64,000 bases of DNA from Nocardioides caldifontis (GCF_008087345.1 NZ_ML701735.1:1-64000), one strand, 5' to 3'. Shown: positions 53,644-62,975, counted from the first letter of the stretch. The notes: generated by a model from the sequence alone, not told the origin. Made by a program: numbers and translations.

Positions 53644-53649
53644 TAGGGT
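53644..53649 (+). promoter_or_regulatory. Putative leaderless -10 for pncB
   Basis: TAGGGT is followed by 7 nt and the GTG at 53657; this spacing favours that start over the GTG at 53648. Confidence 0.5.
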
Positions 53650-53656
53650 GACCCGC

Positions 53657-54961
53657 GTGGACGTGACCAGCCAGTCGACCGCCCTCCTGACCGACCACTA
53701 CGAGCTGACGATGCTCCAGGCCGCCCTGGCCGGAGGGACGGCGCACCGACGCTCGGTCTTCGAGCTCTTCGGCCGCCGGCTCCCCGAGGGGCGCCGGTAC
53801 GGCGTGGTGGCCGGCGTCGGTCGGGTGCTCGACGCGCTCGAGCGGTACCGGTTCGACGACGGGGTGCTCGGCCACCTCGCCGACGCCCGGGTGGTCGACG
53901 ACGCGACGCTGGAGTGGCTGGCGTCGTACCGGTTCTCGGGCGACGTCTGGGGCTACCCCGAGGGGGAGCTCTACTTCCCCTACTCCCCCGTGGTGGTCGT
54001 GGAGGGCACCTTCGCCGAGGGCGTCGTGCTGGAGACGCTGCTGCTCTCGGTGCTCAACCACGACTCGGCGATCGCCTCCGCCGCCACCCGGATGACGTGC
54101 GCCTCCAGCGGCCGCCCGTGCATCGAGATGGGGAGCCGGCGCACCCACGAGGAGGCGGCGGTCGCGTGCGCCCGCGCCGCCTACGTCGCGGGGTTCGAGG
54201 CGACCTCCAACCTGGAGGCCGGCCGCCGCTACGGCATCCCCACGACCGGGACGAGCGCGCACAGCTTCACGCTGCTCCACGACTCCGAGCGCGACGCCTT
54301 CACCGCTCAGGTCCAGTCGCTGGGCACCGGCACCACGCTGCTCGTCGACACCTACGACGTGACCGAGGCGATCCGGACGGCCGTCGAGGTCGCCGGGACC
54401 CGGCTCGGGGCGGTGCGGCTGGACTCCGGCGACCTGGGGCCGCTCGCCCAGCAGGTGCGCGCCCAGCTCGACGAGCTCGGCGCCCGCGACACCCGGATCA
54501 TCGTCACCTCCGACCTCGACGAGCACGCCATCGGCGCGCTGGCCGCGGCGCCGGTCGACGGCTACGGCGTGGGCACCTCGCTGGTGACCGGCAGCGGCCA
54601 CCCGACCTGCGGCTTCGTCTACAAGCTGGTCTCGCGCGAGGGGCCGGACGGCGCGATGGTCAGCGTGGCGAAGAAGAGCCAGGACAAGGGGTCGTTCGGC
54701 GGCCGCAAGTACGCCCTGCGCCGTCGGGACGCCGCAGGCGTCGCCGAGGCCGAGGTGGTCGGGGTCGGCGAGCCGCCGGTGGACGACGGCGACGACCGCA
54801 CGCTGCTCGTCCCGCTGGTCCGGGCGGGCGAGGTCGTCGGCCGGGAGCCGTTGGAGCGGGGCCGGCAGCGCCACTTCGAGGCCCGCGACGAGCTCCCGCT
54901 GCAGGCGCACCAGATGTCCCGCGGCGAGCCGGTGATCCCCACGCTGCACGTCGGTGGCTGA
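53657..54961 (+). CDS. pncB: Nicotinate phosphoribosyltransferase
   Basis: 434 residues: LLTDHYELTMLQAAL at the start, FELFGRRLPEGRRYGVVAG, EATSNLEAGRRYGIPTTGTSAHSF with the active-site segment, and LDSGDLGPLAQQVR. It converts nicotinate and PRPP to nicotinate mononucleotide for NAD salvage. The divergent pncB/clpS pair matches Rv1330c/Rv1331. A nicotinamidase gene lies 1.7 kb downstream, giving a complete nicotinamide-to-NaMN route. Confidence 0.93.
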   Translation: MDVTSQSTALLTDHYELTMLQAALAGGTAHRRSVFELFGRRLPEGRRYGVVAGVGRVLDALERYRFDDGVLGHLADARVVDDATLEWLASYRFSGDVWGYPEGELYFPYSPVVVVEGTFAEGVVLETLLLSVLNHDSAIASAATRMTCASSGRPCIEMGSRRTHEEAAVACARAAYVAGFEATSNLEAGRRYGIPTTGTSAHSFTLLHDSERDAFTAQVQSLGTGTTLLVDTYDVTEAIRTAVEVAGTRLGAVRLDSGDLGPLAQQVRAQLDELGARDTRIIVTSDLDEHAIGALAAAPVDGYGVGTSLVTGSGHPTCGFVYKLVSREGPDGAMVSVAKKSQDKGSFGGRKYALRRRDAAGVAEAEVVGVGEPPVDDGDDRTLLVPLVRAGEVVGREPLERGRQRHFEARDELPLQAHQMSRGEPVIPTLHVGG

Positions 54962-55031
54962 CCGGGAGCGCTGTTTGTCTGGACCACCTCGGGGGTAGTC
55001 GTCGGGCATCCGCCACCCCGGAGGTCCCCCG

Positions 55032-55811
55032 ATGCACCGAACCCGTCGTACCCCTGCGCTCGCGGCCGCCGCCGCGCTCTCGGCCACCCTCGCCACCGCC
55101 CTCGTCATCGCCGCCCCACCCGCCGGTGCCGCCACCGCCGAACGCGAGCTGGACCTGCGCTTCGAGGCCGGGAGCCAACGGGTGAGCGCCGGCGCCGTCG
55201 CCCTGACGGTCCGCACGGTGACCCACAACGGCGGCTCCGTCGCCAGCAGCAGCGGCCGGTCGGGCAACGCGGTCCGGTTCCCCGCGTTCCGGTCGAGCAA
55301 CCCACCGCTGGCAGCACTGGCGGTGACCGACCGCGACGGCGCCGACGACCTGGCGCCCGGCACCGCCCGCTTCCGGTTCGGCGCCGACTTCACCCTCGAC
55401 GCGACCTCGCAGGGCAGCAAGGTCGACAACGGCAACAACCTCGTGCAGCGGGGGCTGTGGGGCCACCCAATGCAGTACAAGCTCGAGGTCGACGGCAAGC
55501 GGCCGGTCTGCCGGGTCAAGGGCGCGTCCGGCGCCGTGCAGGTGCGCAGCTCGGTGACCGTCACCCCCGACACCTGGTACCGCGCGGTCTGCGAGCGCAA
55601 CGGCTCCAAGGTCACGCTGAGCGTCACCCGGCTCGGGAACGGCGCCTCCTGGACCAGCTCGGCGACCGGTGCGACCGGAAGCCTGCGCCCCTCCTCGGCG
55701 TCGGTCCCGCTCTCGGTGGGAGGCAAGCTCGACGCCTCGGGCCGGCTGATGACCGGTTCCGCGGACCAGTTCAACGGCAAAGTGGACAACGCCTTCGTCA
55801 ACGTCTTCTAG
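55032..55811 (+). CDS. Secreted LamG/concanavalin-like protein, copy 1
   Basis: 259 residues with a Sec signal peptide (about 1-35, ending PPAGAATA) and one beta-sandwich domain resembling LamG/concanavalin A folds (about 38-259). Shared landmarks with the next gene are DLAPGT, RFGADF, LVQRGL, CRVKGA, WYRAVC and SVGGKLD. No catalytic residues are evident; it is probably a carbohydrate- or ligand-binding exoprotein. Confidence 0.75.
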   Translation: MHRTRRTPALAAAAALSATLATALVIAAPPAGAATAERELDLRFEAGSQRVSAGAVALTVRTVTHNGGSVASSSGRSGNAVRFPAFRSSNPPLAALAVTDRDGADDLAPGTARFRFGADFTLDATSQGSKVDNGNNLVQRGLWGHPMQYKLEVDGKRPVCRVKGASGAVQVRSSVTVTPDTWYRAVCERNGSKVTLSVTRLGNGASWTSSATGATGSLRPSSASVPLSVGGKLDASGRLMTGSADQFNGKVDNAFVNVF

Positions 55812-55854
55812 AGTTGCCCCCGCACGCGCGAGGACGACATGACGAGGGGGGACC

Positions 55855-56628
55855 GTGAGCGCCGTACCCGTGCGCAGCGCCGCAGCCGCTGCCCTCGTCC
55901 TGGTCGCCGGACTCGCCCTGGGCGCGTGCAACGAGGACGAGCCGGACCCGGACACCGAGAGCCGCGAGCTGGTGCTCTCCTTCGACGACGGGGTGCAGAG
56001 CGCCGGGGCCGTCGCCCTCGAGGTGACGACCGTGACCGCGAACGGCGGCGAGGTCACCGAGGAGCCCCGTGACGACGGCACCGCACTGCGGTTCCCGGAG
56101 TTCGCCACGACGGGCGCCGGGCTCGCCACGGTCGCAGTGGTGGATCGAGACGGCGAGGACGACCTCGCGCCGGGGACCCGGACCTTCCGCTTCGGCGCCG
56201 AGTTCGCGGTCGACGAGAAGTCGTCGGGCTCCCCGGTCGACAACGGCGACAACCTGGTGCAGCGCGGCCTCTACGACGCGGTCGGCCAGTACAAGCTGCA
56301 GCTCGACGGCGACGTGACCAGCTGCCGGGTCAAGGGTGCCGAGGGTGAGGTCGAGGTGGCGATCGACCAGGACGTCACCCCCGGCGAGTGGTACCGCGCG
56401 ACCTGCACCCGCTACGACTCGCGGGTCGAGCTCGAGCTGGTGCGGCTCTCCGACGGCGAGAGCTGGACGGAGTCGGTCAACGGCAAGACCGGCGACGTGG
56501 CCGCCGAGTCGCGCGACGTCCCCTTCTCGGTGGGCGGCAAGCTCGACTGGCGCGGCGAGCTGATGGCGAAGGACTCCGACCAGTTCAACGGGCTGATCGA
56601 CGAGGTGTTCCTCGACATCGTCGAGTGA
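55855..56628 (+). CDS. LamG/concanavalin-like lipoprotein, copy 2
   Basis: 257 residues. It has the same domain as the previous gene, but the N-terminus is a lipoprotein signal (LALGAC, Cys at about 23) and an acidic spacer. Landmarks recur in order: DLAPGT, RFGAEF, LVQRGL, CRVKGA, WYRATC, SVGGKLD, DQFNGLID. A GAGGGGGGA ribosome site precedes the GTG. The pair arose by tandem duplication, with one copy released and the other tethered. Confidence 0.78.
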   Translation: MSAVPVRSAAAAALVLVAGLALGACNEDEPDPDTESRELVLSFDDGVQSAGAVALEVTTVTANGGEVTEEPRDDGTALRFPEFATTGAGLATVAVVDRDGEDDLAPGTRTFRFGAEFAVDEKSSGSPVDNGDNLVQRGLYDAVGQYKLQLDGDVTSCRVKGAEGEVEVAIDQDVTPGEWYRATCTRYDSRVELELVRLSDGESWTESVNGKTGDVAAESRDVPFSVGGKLDWRGELMAKDSDQFNGLIDEVFLDIVE

Positions 56629-56646
56629 CCCGGGCAGGCTCGGGCC

Positions 56647-57234
56647 ATGAGCTCCACGGAGAGGCGCGCGCTGATCGTCGTCGACGTCCAGAACGACTTC
56701 TGCGAGGGCGGCAGCCTCCCGGTCGCCGGTGGCGCCGAGGTCGCCTACCGCATCGGCGAGCTGCTCCACCGGTGGAGCGAGCGCGGCCCGGGCGCCCCGA
56801 CGTACGCCGCTGCGGTCGCCACCAAGGACCACCACATCGACCCGGGCGACCACTTCAGCAACGACCCGGACTTCGTCACCACCTGGCCTCGCCACTGCCT
56901 GGTCGGCTCCGACGGCGTCGCCTTCCACCCGAACCTCGACCCTCAGCCGTTCGACGCGATCTTCCACAAGGGTGAGTACGCCGCGGCCTACTCCGGGTTC
57001 GAGGGGCGCGACCACGACGGCACGTCGCTCGCCGACTGGCTCCGCTCCCGCCACGTCGCCCGCGTGGACGTCTGCGGCATCGCGACCGACCACTGCGTGC
57101 GGGCGACCGCCCTCGACGCGGTCCGGGAGGGGTTCGAGGTGCGGCTCCTCTCGCACCTGTGCGCGGGGGTCACCCCGGAGACGACGGCGAAGGCCCTGGA
57201 GGAGATGGTGGCCGCGGGGGTCGAGATCGGCTGA
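56647..57234 (+). CDS. pncA: Nicotinamidase (isochorismatase family)
   Basis: 195 residues with the catalytic triad in place: Asp in VVDVQNDFCEGG (about 12-23), Lys in FHKGEYA (about 108) and the nucleophile Cys in CGIATDHCVRATA (about 152). ATKDHHIDPGDHFS holds the metal His/Asp set of nicotinamidases. It turns nicotinamide into nicotinate, the substrate of the nearby pncB enzyme. Confidence 0.9.
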   Translation: MSSTERRALIVVDVQNDFCEGGSLPVAGGAEVAYRIGELLHRWSERGPGAPTYAAAVATKDHHIDPGDHFSNDPDFVTTWPRHCLVGSDGVAFHPNLDPQPFDAIFHKGEYAAAYSGFEGRDHDGTSLADWLRSRHVARVDVCGIATDHCVRATALDAVREGFEVRLLSHLCAGVTPETTAKALEEMVAAGVEIG

Positions 57235-57255
57235 CCGGCGGAGCGCACCGGCGGC

Positions 57256-58029
57256 TCAGCTGCCGGTGAACCGGGGGCGGCGCTTCTCCACGAACGCCCG
57301 CATCCCCTCGGCGGCGTCCTCGGTGCCGAAGAGCACCACCTGACCGGTGCGCTCACGGTCGAGGGCCTGCGCGAGCCCGCCGAGGGTGGCGGCGTTGATC
57401 GCCTTCTTGGTGGCCGCGTAGGCGATCGGCGGCCCGGCCGCCAGCCGCCCCACCACCTTCTCGACGGTCTCCTCGAACTCATCGTCCGGGACGACGTGGC
57501 TGATCAGCCCGACCTGGTGCGCCTCGCGCGCGCTCATCGGCTCGGCGAGCAGCGCCATCCGCATCGCCCGCGCCCGACCGGCGGCGGCGGCGACGGTCAG
57601 CGAGGCCCCGCCGTCGGGCATCAGCCCGACCCGGGTGAACGCGAGCAGGAACGACGCCGACTCCTTGGCCACCGCGAGGTCGGAGGCGAAGCAGATCGAG
57701 GCACCCACGCCGGCGGCGACGCCGTTGACCGCCGCGACCACCGGCTTCCCGGCGCCGACGATCGCGCGGACCATCATGTTCGCCGCGTCCATCGCGCGAG
57801 CGTCGAAGCTCTCGACCGGGTTCTCGCCCTGCAGGACCGCGCCGGCGCTGAACGCCGCCCCTGAGCCGGTCAGCACGACCACCCGCACGCCCTCGTCGGC
57901 GGCAGCCTCGGCCAGGGCCTTCACGAGCCCGGTGGCCATCGCCTCGTCGACGGCGTTGAACGCCTCCGGCCGCGAGAAGGTCACCCGGCACACGCCGCCT
58001 TCCGTGTGCACCTCGAGGTCGTCCGCCAT
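57256..58029 (-). CDS. Enoyl-CoA hydratase/isomerase family protein
   Basis: 257 residues of the crotonase fold. GSGAAFSAGAVL (about 55-66) and NGVAAGVGASICFASDLAVA (about 103-122) form the oxyanion hole, and LMPDGGASLTV the later active-site stretch. The first catalytic Glu position of true hydratases is occupied by Gly/Ala, while Asp in the MPDGG segment remains, which fits isomerases as well as hydratases. The exact reaction is open. Confidence 0.87.
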   Translation of the reverse strand: MADDLEVHTEGGVCRVTFSRPEAFNAVDEAMATGLVKALAEAAADEGVRVVVLTGSGAAFSAGAVLQGENPVESFDARAMDAANMMVRAIVGAGKPVVAAVNGVAAGVGASICFASDLAVAKESASFLLAFTRVGLMPDGGASLTVAAAAGRARAMRMALLAEPMSAREAHQVGLISHVVPDDEFEETVEKVVGRLAAGPPIAYAATKKAINAATLGGLAQALDRERTGQVVLFGTEDAAEGMRAFVEKRRPRFTGS

Positions 58030-58064
58030 GGGCGGGACCCTAGCCGCCGGCGTGCGGACCGCTC

Positions 58065-58610
58065 TCAGCACCACTTCCCGACGAGGGCGGTGACCACCTT
58101 GAGGTCGCGGGTCGTCGCCGGGCCGAGCAGCTTCTCGAGCCGCGTGTTCGAGAGCTTCGCGGCGGCGGTGGGGTGGTCGATCCACCAGTAGATCGCCCGC
58201 CCGAGCACCCGCGCGCCCTCCCCCGGCGCCGACCAGGCCTCGACCTCCCGCCGGGTCTCCGCGTCGGGCTCCTCCTTGAGCAGCGCGACGTAGTGGCGCT
58301 CGGCGCCGGCCTTGTCCTCGAGCACCCGGTCGAGCAGCTCCCGGAGCTCGGCGGGGGTGAACGCCATGGTCGGGACCTCGAACCCGGTCGTCGCGGCGAA
58401 GACCCGCTCGAGCTCCGACTCGACCGCACGCCGGTCGCCGAGCCGCTCCCGCGCCCCCTCCGGCACGACGAGCCGGACGTTGCCGGTCTGGATGTGGGTG
58501 GCGACCTCCTCGAAGCCGGCGGCGCCGAGGCACTCGCGCACGCTCGCCATCGGGAACTTCCGGTGCCGGCCCAGGTTGATCGCCCGCAGGAACGCGACGT
58601 ACTCGCTCAC
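58065..58610 (-). CDS. DUF1697 family protein
   Basis: 181 residues beginning YVAFLRAINLGRHRKFPM, the DUF1697 signature, with THIQTGNVRLVV and a C-terminal KLSNTRLEKLLG segment. The family is widespread and its function is unknown; its fold resembles RNA-binding ferredoxin-like domains. GTG at 58610. It lies 35 bp upstream of the enoyl-CoA hydratase gene on the same strand. Confidence 0.85.
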   Translation of the reverse strand: MSEYVAFLRAINLGRHRKFPMASVRECLGAAGFEEVATHIQTGNVRLVVPEGARERLGDRRAVESELERVFAATTGFEVPTMAFTPAELRELLDRVLEDKAGAERHYVALLKEEPDAETRREVEAWSAPGEGARVLGRAIYWWIDHPTAAAKLSNTRLEKLLGPATTRDLKVVTALVGKWC

Positions 58611-58753
58611 GGGACGAGTGTGACGTGGTGCACAGAACCGCGCGTGACTGGGTATGACTGCCGCGCGTGACCTGTGGGAGCGCCGCTCGTTGGGACGGGT
58701 GGAGCGAGGGAACGCGGACGGCGCCGGTCGTCCGTCACATGGGAGAGATGGTC

Positions 58754-59581
58754 GTGGGCGAGTCACGGACTGGGAGCGGCTTCGGCTCCGGCGTGCGCGC
58801 GCTCGCGAGCGGCCTCGTCTACCTCGTCGTCCTCGCCTTCGGGGCGACCGCGGTCAGCCTGGTGGTGTCCCCCGGCGACGACGCCGCGGCCACCGACGAA
58901 AGGCCCGCGAAGAACCGGGTCACGCTCGCCTCCTTGAAAGCCGCCACCACCCGCACCACGCTCCCCCGGGCGCCGCGCGACCCCGATCCCCAGGGGGTCA
59001 CCGACGGCGAGGTGGTCCACCCCCACTCCGTCCTCCCGCTGTACGCCGCACCCGGCCGGCGCCCCTTCGCCAAGGTCGGCCCGAAGCAGTTCGGCGACAC
59101 CTGGCTCCCGGTGGTCGAGCGGCGTGGTGGTTGGTCGAGGGTGCTCCTGCCCTCCCGGCCCAACGGCTCCACGGGGTGGCTGCGCACCAAGCAGGTCGAG
59201 CGGCGCACCTCGCCGTACCTGATCCGGGTGCACCTCGGCTCGCGGACGCTCGAGCTGGTCGACCGCGGCACCACCGTCGGGAGCTGGACGGTGGCGGTCG
59301 GCGCGCCCGGCACGCCGACGCCGACGGGCCGCACCTTCCTGCTCGGCCAGCTGGTGGACGACTCGCAGTCGTTCTCGCCGGTGATCCTCCCGCTGGGCTC
59401 GCACAGCGACACCCTCGACACCTACGGCGGCGGCCCGGGCACCGTCGCCCTGCACGGCTGGCCGGACGGCTCGGTCTTCGGCCAGGCCGTCAGCCACGGC
59501 TGCGTGCGCGTCCCCGCCGACGCGCTCGACGCGCTCTCGCAGGTGCCCCTAGGAACGCTCGTCCTGGTCGACGAGCAGTGA
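58754..59581 (+). CDS. L,D-transpeptidase (YkuD family)
   Basis: 275 residues from GTG 58754, chosen because GGAGAG lies 6 nt upstream. One membrane anchor (about 16-38) is followed by a linker, an SH3-like region (about 90-150; FGDTWLPVVERRGGW and WLRTKQVE) and the catalytic domain (about 155-270) with the HGWPDGSVFG and SHGCVRVP motif holding the His and Cys. It should make 3-3 crosslinks in peptidoglycan or attach proteins to it. Confidence 0.9.
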   Translation: MGESRTGSGFGSGVRALASGLVYLVVLAFGATAVSLVVSPGDDAAATDERPAKNRVTLASLKAATTRTTLPRAPRDPDPQGVTDGEVVHPHSVLPLYAAPGRRPFAKVGPKQFGDTWLPVVERRGGWSRVLLPSRPNGSTGWLRTKQVERRTSPYLIRVHLGSRTLELVDRGTTVGSWTVAVGAPGTPTPTGRTFLLGQLVDDSQSFSPVILPLGSHSDTLDTYGGGPGTVALHGWPDGSVFGQAVSHGCVRVPADALDALSQVPLGTLVLVDEQ

Positions 59582-59594
59582 ACCGGAGGAAGAG

Positions 59595-60440
59595 ATGAGA
59601 AGGACGGCGACAGCCGCACTCACCGGGTTGGTGGCGACGACGGCTGCCGTCGTGCTGGTGTCCGCGGGGGCGAGCCAGGCGGCGGGGACGAAGTCCTACG
59701 TCTACGGGCTCGACATCGTGGCCCAGGGGCAGTCCCAGGTGCGACAGCCCTACGTCGAGTCGACCGACGGCTCGGAGCAGACCGGGGTGGGCAGCGCGCT
59801 GCCGGAGAACCCCCTGCTCACCGGCGAGGTCGGCCTGTTCCGCGCGGGCAACGACAGCGCCTCGATGACGTTGGCGGACATCTCCGTCGGCGGCGGCATC
59901 GTCGATCAGCTGCCGCCGGAGTTCGCCGAGGGGCTCGCGCAGCTCCAGCCGCTCTGCGAGCAGGTCCCGGAGACCCCGGCGGAGATCCCGGAGATCCCCG
60001 AGCTGCCGATCCCCCTCGACGAGGTCCTGGACGTGCGGACGGCCTGCGAGTCGCTGGCCTCCGGCGAGCTCACCGACCTGCTCGCCGTCGACCTGGTCGA
60101 GGTGGCCTGCGAGGGCGACAGCGGCACCGTGGACATCGGCGGGGTGACGCTGCTCGGCCTGCCGGTGGACGTCCCGGCGCTCGAGCCGGACACGGCGATC
60201 CTTCCGGAGAACCCCGGGCTCACCATCACGGCGAACCGGCAGACCGCCCACGAGGACGGCTCGTTCACCATCGACGCGCTGGTCGTCGACCTGGCCGGCG
60301 AGGCCGAGGTGGTCCTGGGCTCGGCGACCTGCGGCGAGCCGCTCCCGACCGAGCCGGCTGTGGAGGAGCCGGAGCCGGACCTGCCGCCGCTCGCACCGGC
60401 GCCGGAGCCGGTCCGCGGCAACCTCCCCGTCACCGGCTGA
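59595..60440 (+). CDS. Secreted protein ending in LPVTG without an anchor
   Basis: 281 residues with a Sec signal peptide (about 1-30) and a beta-rich domain (about 33-250) that ends AEVVLGSATCG, as in choice-of-anchor P type proteins. A Pro/Glu spacer then leads to NLPVTG as the very last residues. Sortase substrates normally continue with a hydrophobic stretch and basic tail after LPxTG; here the stop comes at once. GGAGGAAGAG precedes the ATG. It starts 13 bp after the transpeptidase. Confidence 0.72.
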   Translation: MRRTATAALTGLVATTAAVVLVSAGASQAAGTKSYVYGLDIVAQGQSQVRQPYVESTDGSEQTGVGSALPENPLLTGEVGLFRAGNDSASMTLADISVGGGIVDQLPPEFAEGLAQLQPLCEQVPETPAEIPEIPELPIPLDEVLDVRTACESLASGELTDLLAVDLVEVACEGDSGTVDIGGVTLLGLPVDVPALEPDTAILPENPGLTITANRQTAHEDGSFTIDALVVDLAGEAEVVLGSATCGEPLPTEPAVEEPEPDLPPLAPAPEPVRGNLPVTG

Positions 60441-60450
60441 GCCGCCGACC

Positions 60451-60468
60451 GGGCCGGGCCACCGGCCC
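60451..60468 (+). terminator. GC hairpin after the LPVTG protein
   Basis: GGGCCGG and CCGGCCC form a 7-bp stem with a GCCA loop. It has no T run, so it is a weak terminator at most. Confidence 0.4.
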
Positions 60469-60548
60469 CCGGCGGGCGGCGCCCGCGTCGACGACGATCG
60501 CAACCCAATCGTTGCCGACCCGTGCGCCGCACGGACGTGGGCATCGAC

Positions 60549-60554
60549 CACAAT
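60549..60554 (+). promoter_or_regulatory. Putative leaderless -10 for the amino-acid binding protein
   Basis: CACAAT is followed by 6 nt and the ATG at 60561. Confidence 0.4.
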
Positions 60555-60560
60555 GCGCCC

Positions 60561-61367
60561 ATGACGACTCGACGAATGCGCACCCTGTCGCTCGGCGCGG
60601 CGCTCCTCCTCGGCCTCACGCTGTCGGCGTGCGGCGACGACGAGGAGCCGAGCGGCTCGGGCTCCGGCTCGGCCGACTCCGGCGTGGAGACCATCTCCGA
60701 GGGCACCCTGACCGTCTGCTCGGACATCCCCTACCCGCCGTTCGAGGTGCAGGAGGGCGGCGAGTACACCGGGTTCGACATGGACCTGATGAAGGAGATC
60801 GCCGCCGGGCTCGACCTCGAGCTGGAGGTGAAGGACTCCGGGTTCGAGGGGCTCCAGAGCGGCCTGTCGCTCAACTCCGACCAGTGCGACATCGTCGCCA
60901 GCGCGATGACGATCACCGAAGAGCGCGAGGCGAACCTCGACTTCACCGAGCCCTACTACGACTCCAAGCAGTCGCTGCTCGTCCCGGTCGGTTCCGACAT
61001 CGCCTCGATCGAGGACCTCGCCGGCAAGAAGGTCGGTGTCCAGCAGGGCACCACCGGCAAGTCCTACACCGAGGAGAACGCGCCGGAGGACACCGAGATC
61101 GTCAGCTTCCCGAGCGACGGCGAGATGTACCCCGCGATCCAGGCCGGCCAGGTCGACGCGCTGCTCCAGGACCTCCCCGTCAACATCGAGCACACCAAGG
61201 ACGGCGAGTTCGAGATCGTCGAGGAGTACTCCACCGACGAGTCCTACGGGTTCGCGGTGAAGCAGGACAACACCCAGCTCCTCGACGCGGTCAACGAGCA
61301 GCTCCAGGAGCTGCGGGACAGCGGCACCTACGACGAGATCTACAACAAGTACTTCGCCACGGAGTGA
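60561..61367 (+). CDS. Polar amino-acid ABC transporter binding lipoprotein
   Basis: 268 residues: lipobox LTLSAC (Cys at about 23), a Ser/Gly spacer, then a family 3 binding protein (about 45-268) with YPPFEVQEGGEYTGFDMDLMKEIA, MTITEEREANLDFTEPYY and GTYDEIYNKYF. The Arg that normally binds the ligand carboxylate is in EEREA. It captures a polar amino acid outside the membrane for the permease and ATPase genes downstream. Confidence 0.9.
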   Translation: MTTRRMRTLSLGAALLLGLTLSACGDDEEPSGSGSGSADSGVETISEGTLTVCSDIPYPPFEVQEGGEYTGFDMDLMKEIAAGLDLELEVKDSGFEGLQSGLSLNSDQCDIVASAMTITEEREANLDFTEPYYDSKQSLLVPVGSDIASIEDLAGKKVGVQQGTTGKSYTEENAPEDTEIVSFPSDGEMYPAIQAGQVDALLQDLPVNIEHTKDGEFEIVEEYSTDESYGFAVKQDNTQLLDAVNEQLQELRDSGTYDEIYNKYFATE

Positions 61368-61389
61368 GGCCCGCCACCGGCGGGGGCAC

Positions 61390-61395
61390 TAGCCT
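61390..61395 (+). promoter_or_regulatory. Putative leaderless -10 for the importer permease
   Basis: TAGCCT is followed by 6 nt and the ATG at 61402, so the permease and ATPase may also be read separately from the binding protein. Confidence 0.45.
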
Positions 61396-61401
61396 CACCC
61401 C

Positions 61402-62187
61402 ATGAAGAAGTCGACACGGCGCCGACTGGTCCGCGGGCTCCTCTACGCGGTCCTCGTCGGCGCCGTGGTGCTCCTGGCCCTGATCGCCGACTGGGAGGCC
61501 ATCCGGCAGAACTTCCTCAGCGGCGAGGTGATGGGCGAGCTGTGGCCCGAGGTCCTCACCGTCGGCGTGAAGAACACCGTGATCTACACGGTGATCGCGT
61601 TCGCCGGTGGGCTCGCCCTCGCGATCGTCCTCGCGCTGATGAAGCTCTCGCCGATCGCGCCGTACCGCTGGATCGCGACCGCGTGGATCGAGTTCTTCCG
61701 CGGGCTGCCGGCCCTCGTGGTCATCCTGGCCTTCGGGTTCGCGGTGCCGATCGCGTTCTCCTGGCGGCCGCCCGGCGGCAGCGTCGGCGCCGGCGTCCTG
61801 GCGCTCGTCATCGTCTCGTCGGCCTACATCGCCGAGACGCTGCGTGCCGGCATCCAGGCAGTGCCCAAGGGACAGTTCGAGGCGGCGCGGTCGCTCGGCA
61901 TGACCTCGGGGCGCACGACGTTCTCGATCGTGCTCCCCCAGGCGTTCCGCATCGTGATCCCGCCGCTGACCAACGAGTTCGTCCTGCTGATCAAGGACAC
62001 CTCGCTGCTCTTCGTCATCGGCGCGGCGATCGACGAGCGGGAGCTGACCACGTTCTCCCGCGACGCGCTGACGCAGTACGCCAACTCCACACCGCTCATC
62101 GTCGCCGCCGCGGCGTACCTGATCATCACGCTCCCGCTGACCCGGCTCGTCGCCCGGCTCGAGCGCCGGCAGCAGAAGGCGAGGTGA
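61402..62187 (+). CDS. Polar amino-acid ABC transporter permease
   Basis: 261 residues with a first helix (about 11-32) and four or five more (about 52-75, 80-100, 108-135, 180-200, 225-245). [10 protein letters not shown] and [21 protein letters not shown] (EAA loop, about 155-180) are typical of the HisM/GlnP family. It should form the channel, as a homodimer because only one permease gene is present. Confidence 0.92.
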   Translation: MKKSTRRRLVRGLLYAVLVGAVVLLALIADWEAIRQNFLSGEVMGELWPEVLTVGVKNTVIYTVIAFAGGLALAIVLALMKLSPIAPYRWIATAWIEFFRGLPALVVILAFGFAVPIAFSWRPPGGSVGAGVLALVIVSSAYIAETLRAGIQAVPKGQFEAARSLGMTSGRTTFSIVLPQAFRIVIPPLTNEFVLLIKDTSLLFVIGAAIDERELTTFSRDALTQYANSTPLIVAAAAYLIITLPLTRLVARLERRQQKAR

Positions 62188-62945
62188 CTCGAGTGACGTC
62201 CACGCTCCCCGCCGGGACGCGCGCCATCGAGGTGCGCGACCTGCACAAGTACTTCGGCGACAACGAGGTGCTCAAGGGCATCGACTTCCACGTCGACCAG
62301 GGTCAGGTGGTCTGTGTCATCGGCCCGTCCGGCTCCGGGAAGTCGACGCTGCTGCGCTGCGTGAACCGGCTCGAGGAGCCGACCTCCGGGACGATCCTCG
62401 TCGAGGGGGTCGACATCTGCGACCCGGAGGTCGACCTCGACGAGATCCGCTCCCGGATCGGGATGGTCTTCCAGTCGTTCAACCTCTTCCCGCACCTCAG
62501 CGTGATGCGGAACCTCACGATCGCCCAGCAGCGGGTGCGCCGGCGCTCCAAGGACGAGGCCGTCGAGATCGCCCGCAACAACCTCGCGAAGGTCGGGCTC
62601 GCCGGCAAGGAGGACGCCTACCCCGCGCACCTCTCCGGCGGCCAGCAGCAGCGCGTCGCGATCGCCCGGGCGCTCTCGATGGACCCCGACATGATGCTGT
62701 TCGACGAGCCGACCAGCGCGCTCGACCCCGAGCTCGTCGGCGACGTGCTCGGCGTGATGCGTGACCTGGCCGCCGACGGGATGACGATGATGGTCGTCAC
62801 CCACGAGATGGGGTTCGCCCGGGAGGTCGGTGACAAGCTGGTCTTCATGGACGGCGGCGTCATCGTCGAGGAGGGCGACCCGCGCGAGGTGCTGGCCAAC
62901 CCGCAGCACTCCCGCACCCAGGGGTTCCTCTCGAAGGTCCTCTGA
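62184..62945 (+). CDS. Polar amino-acid ABC transporter ATP-binding protein
   Basis: 253 residues with Walker [10 protein letters not shown] (about 46-54), Q-loop [14 protein letters not shown], signature LSGGQQQR (about 151-158), Walker [15 protein letters not shown] and the switch His in VTHEMGFA, the GlnQ/HisP form. GTG overlaps the permease stop as GTGA; another GTG nine bases later is possible. Confidence 0.93.
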   Translation: MTRVTSTLPAGTRAIEVRDLHKYFGDNEVLKGIDFHVDQGQVVCVIGPSGSGKSTLLRCVNRLEEPTSGTILVEGVDICDPEVDLDEIRSRIGMVFQSFNLFPHLSVMRNLTIAQQRVRRRSKDEAVEIARNNLAKVGLAGKEDAYPAHLSGGQQQRVAIARALSMDPDMMLFDEPTSALDPELVGDVLGVMRDLAADGMTMMVVTHEMGFAREVGDKLVFMDGGVIVEEGDPREVLANPQHSRTQGFLSKVL

Positions 62946-62975
62946 CGCGCCCGGCCCCGGCCGGCGCCGACCCCG

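Noticed and set aside
59490-61193. A 567-codon open frame on the minus strand
   Set aside because: It lies opposite three well-supported genes (transpeptidase end, LPVTG protein, binding protein) and its translation is Arg/Glu/Leu-rich with no domain, as expected for antisense in GC-rich DNA.
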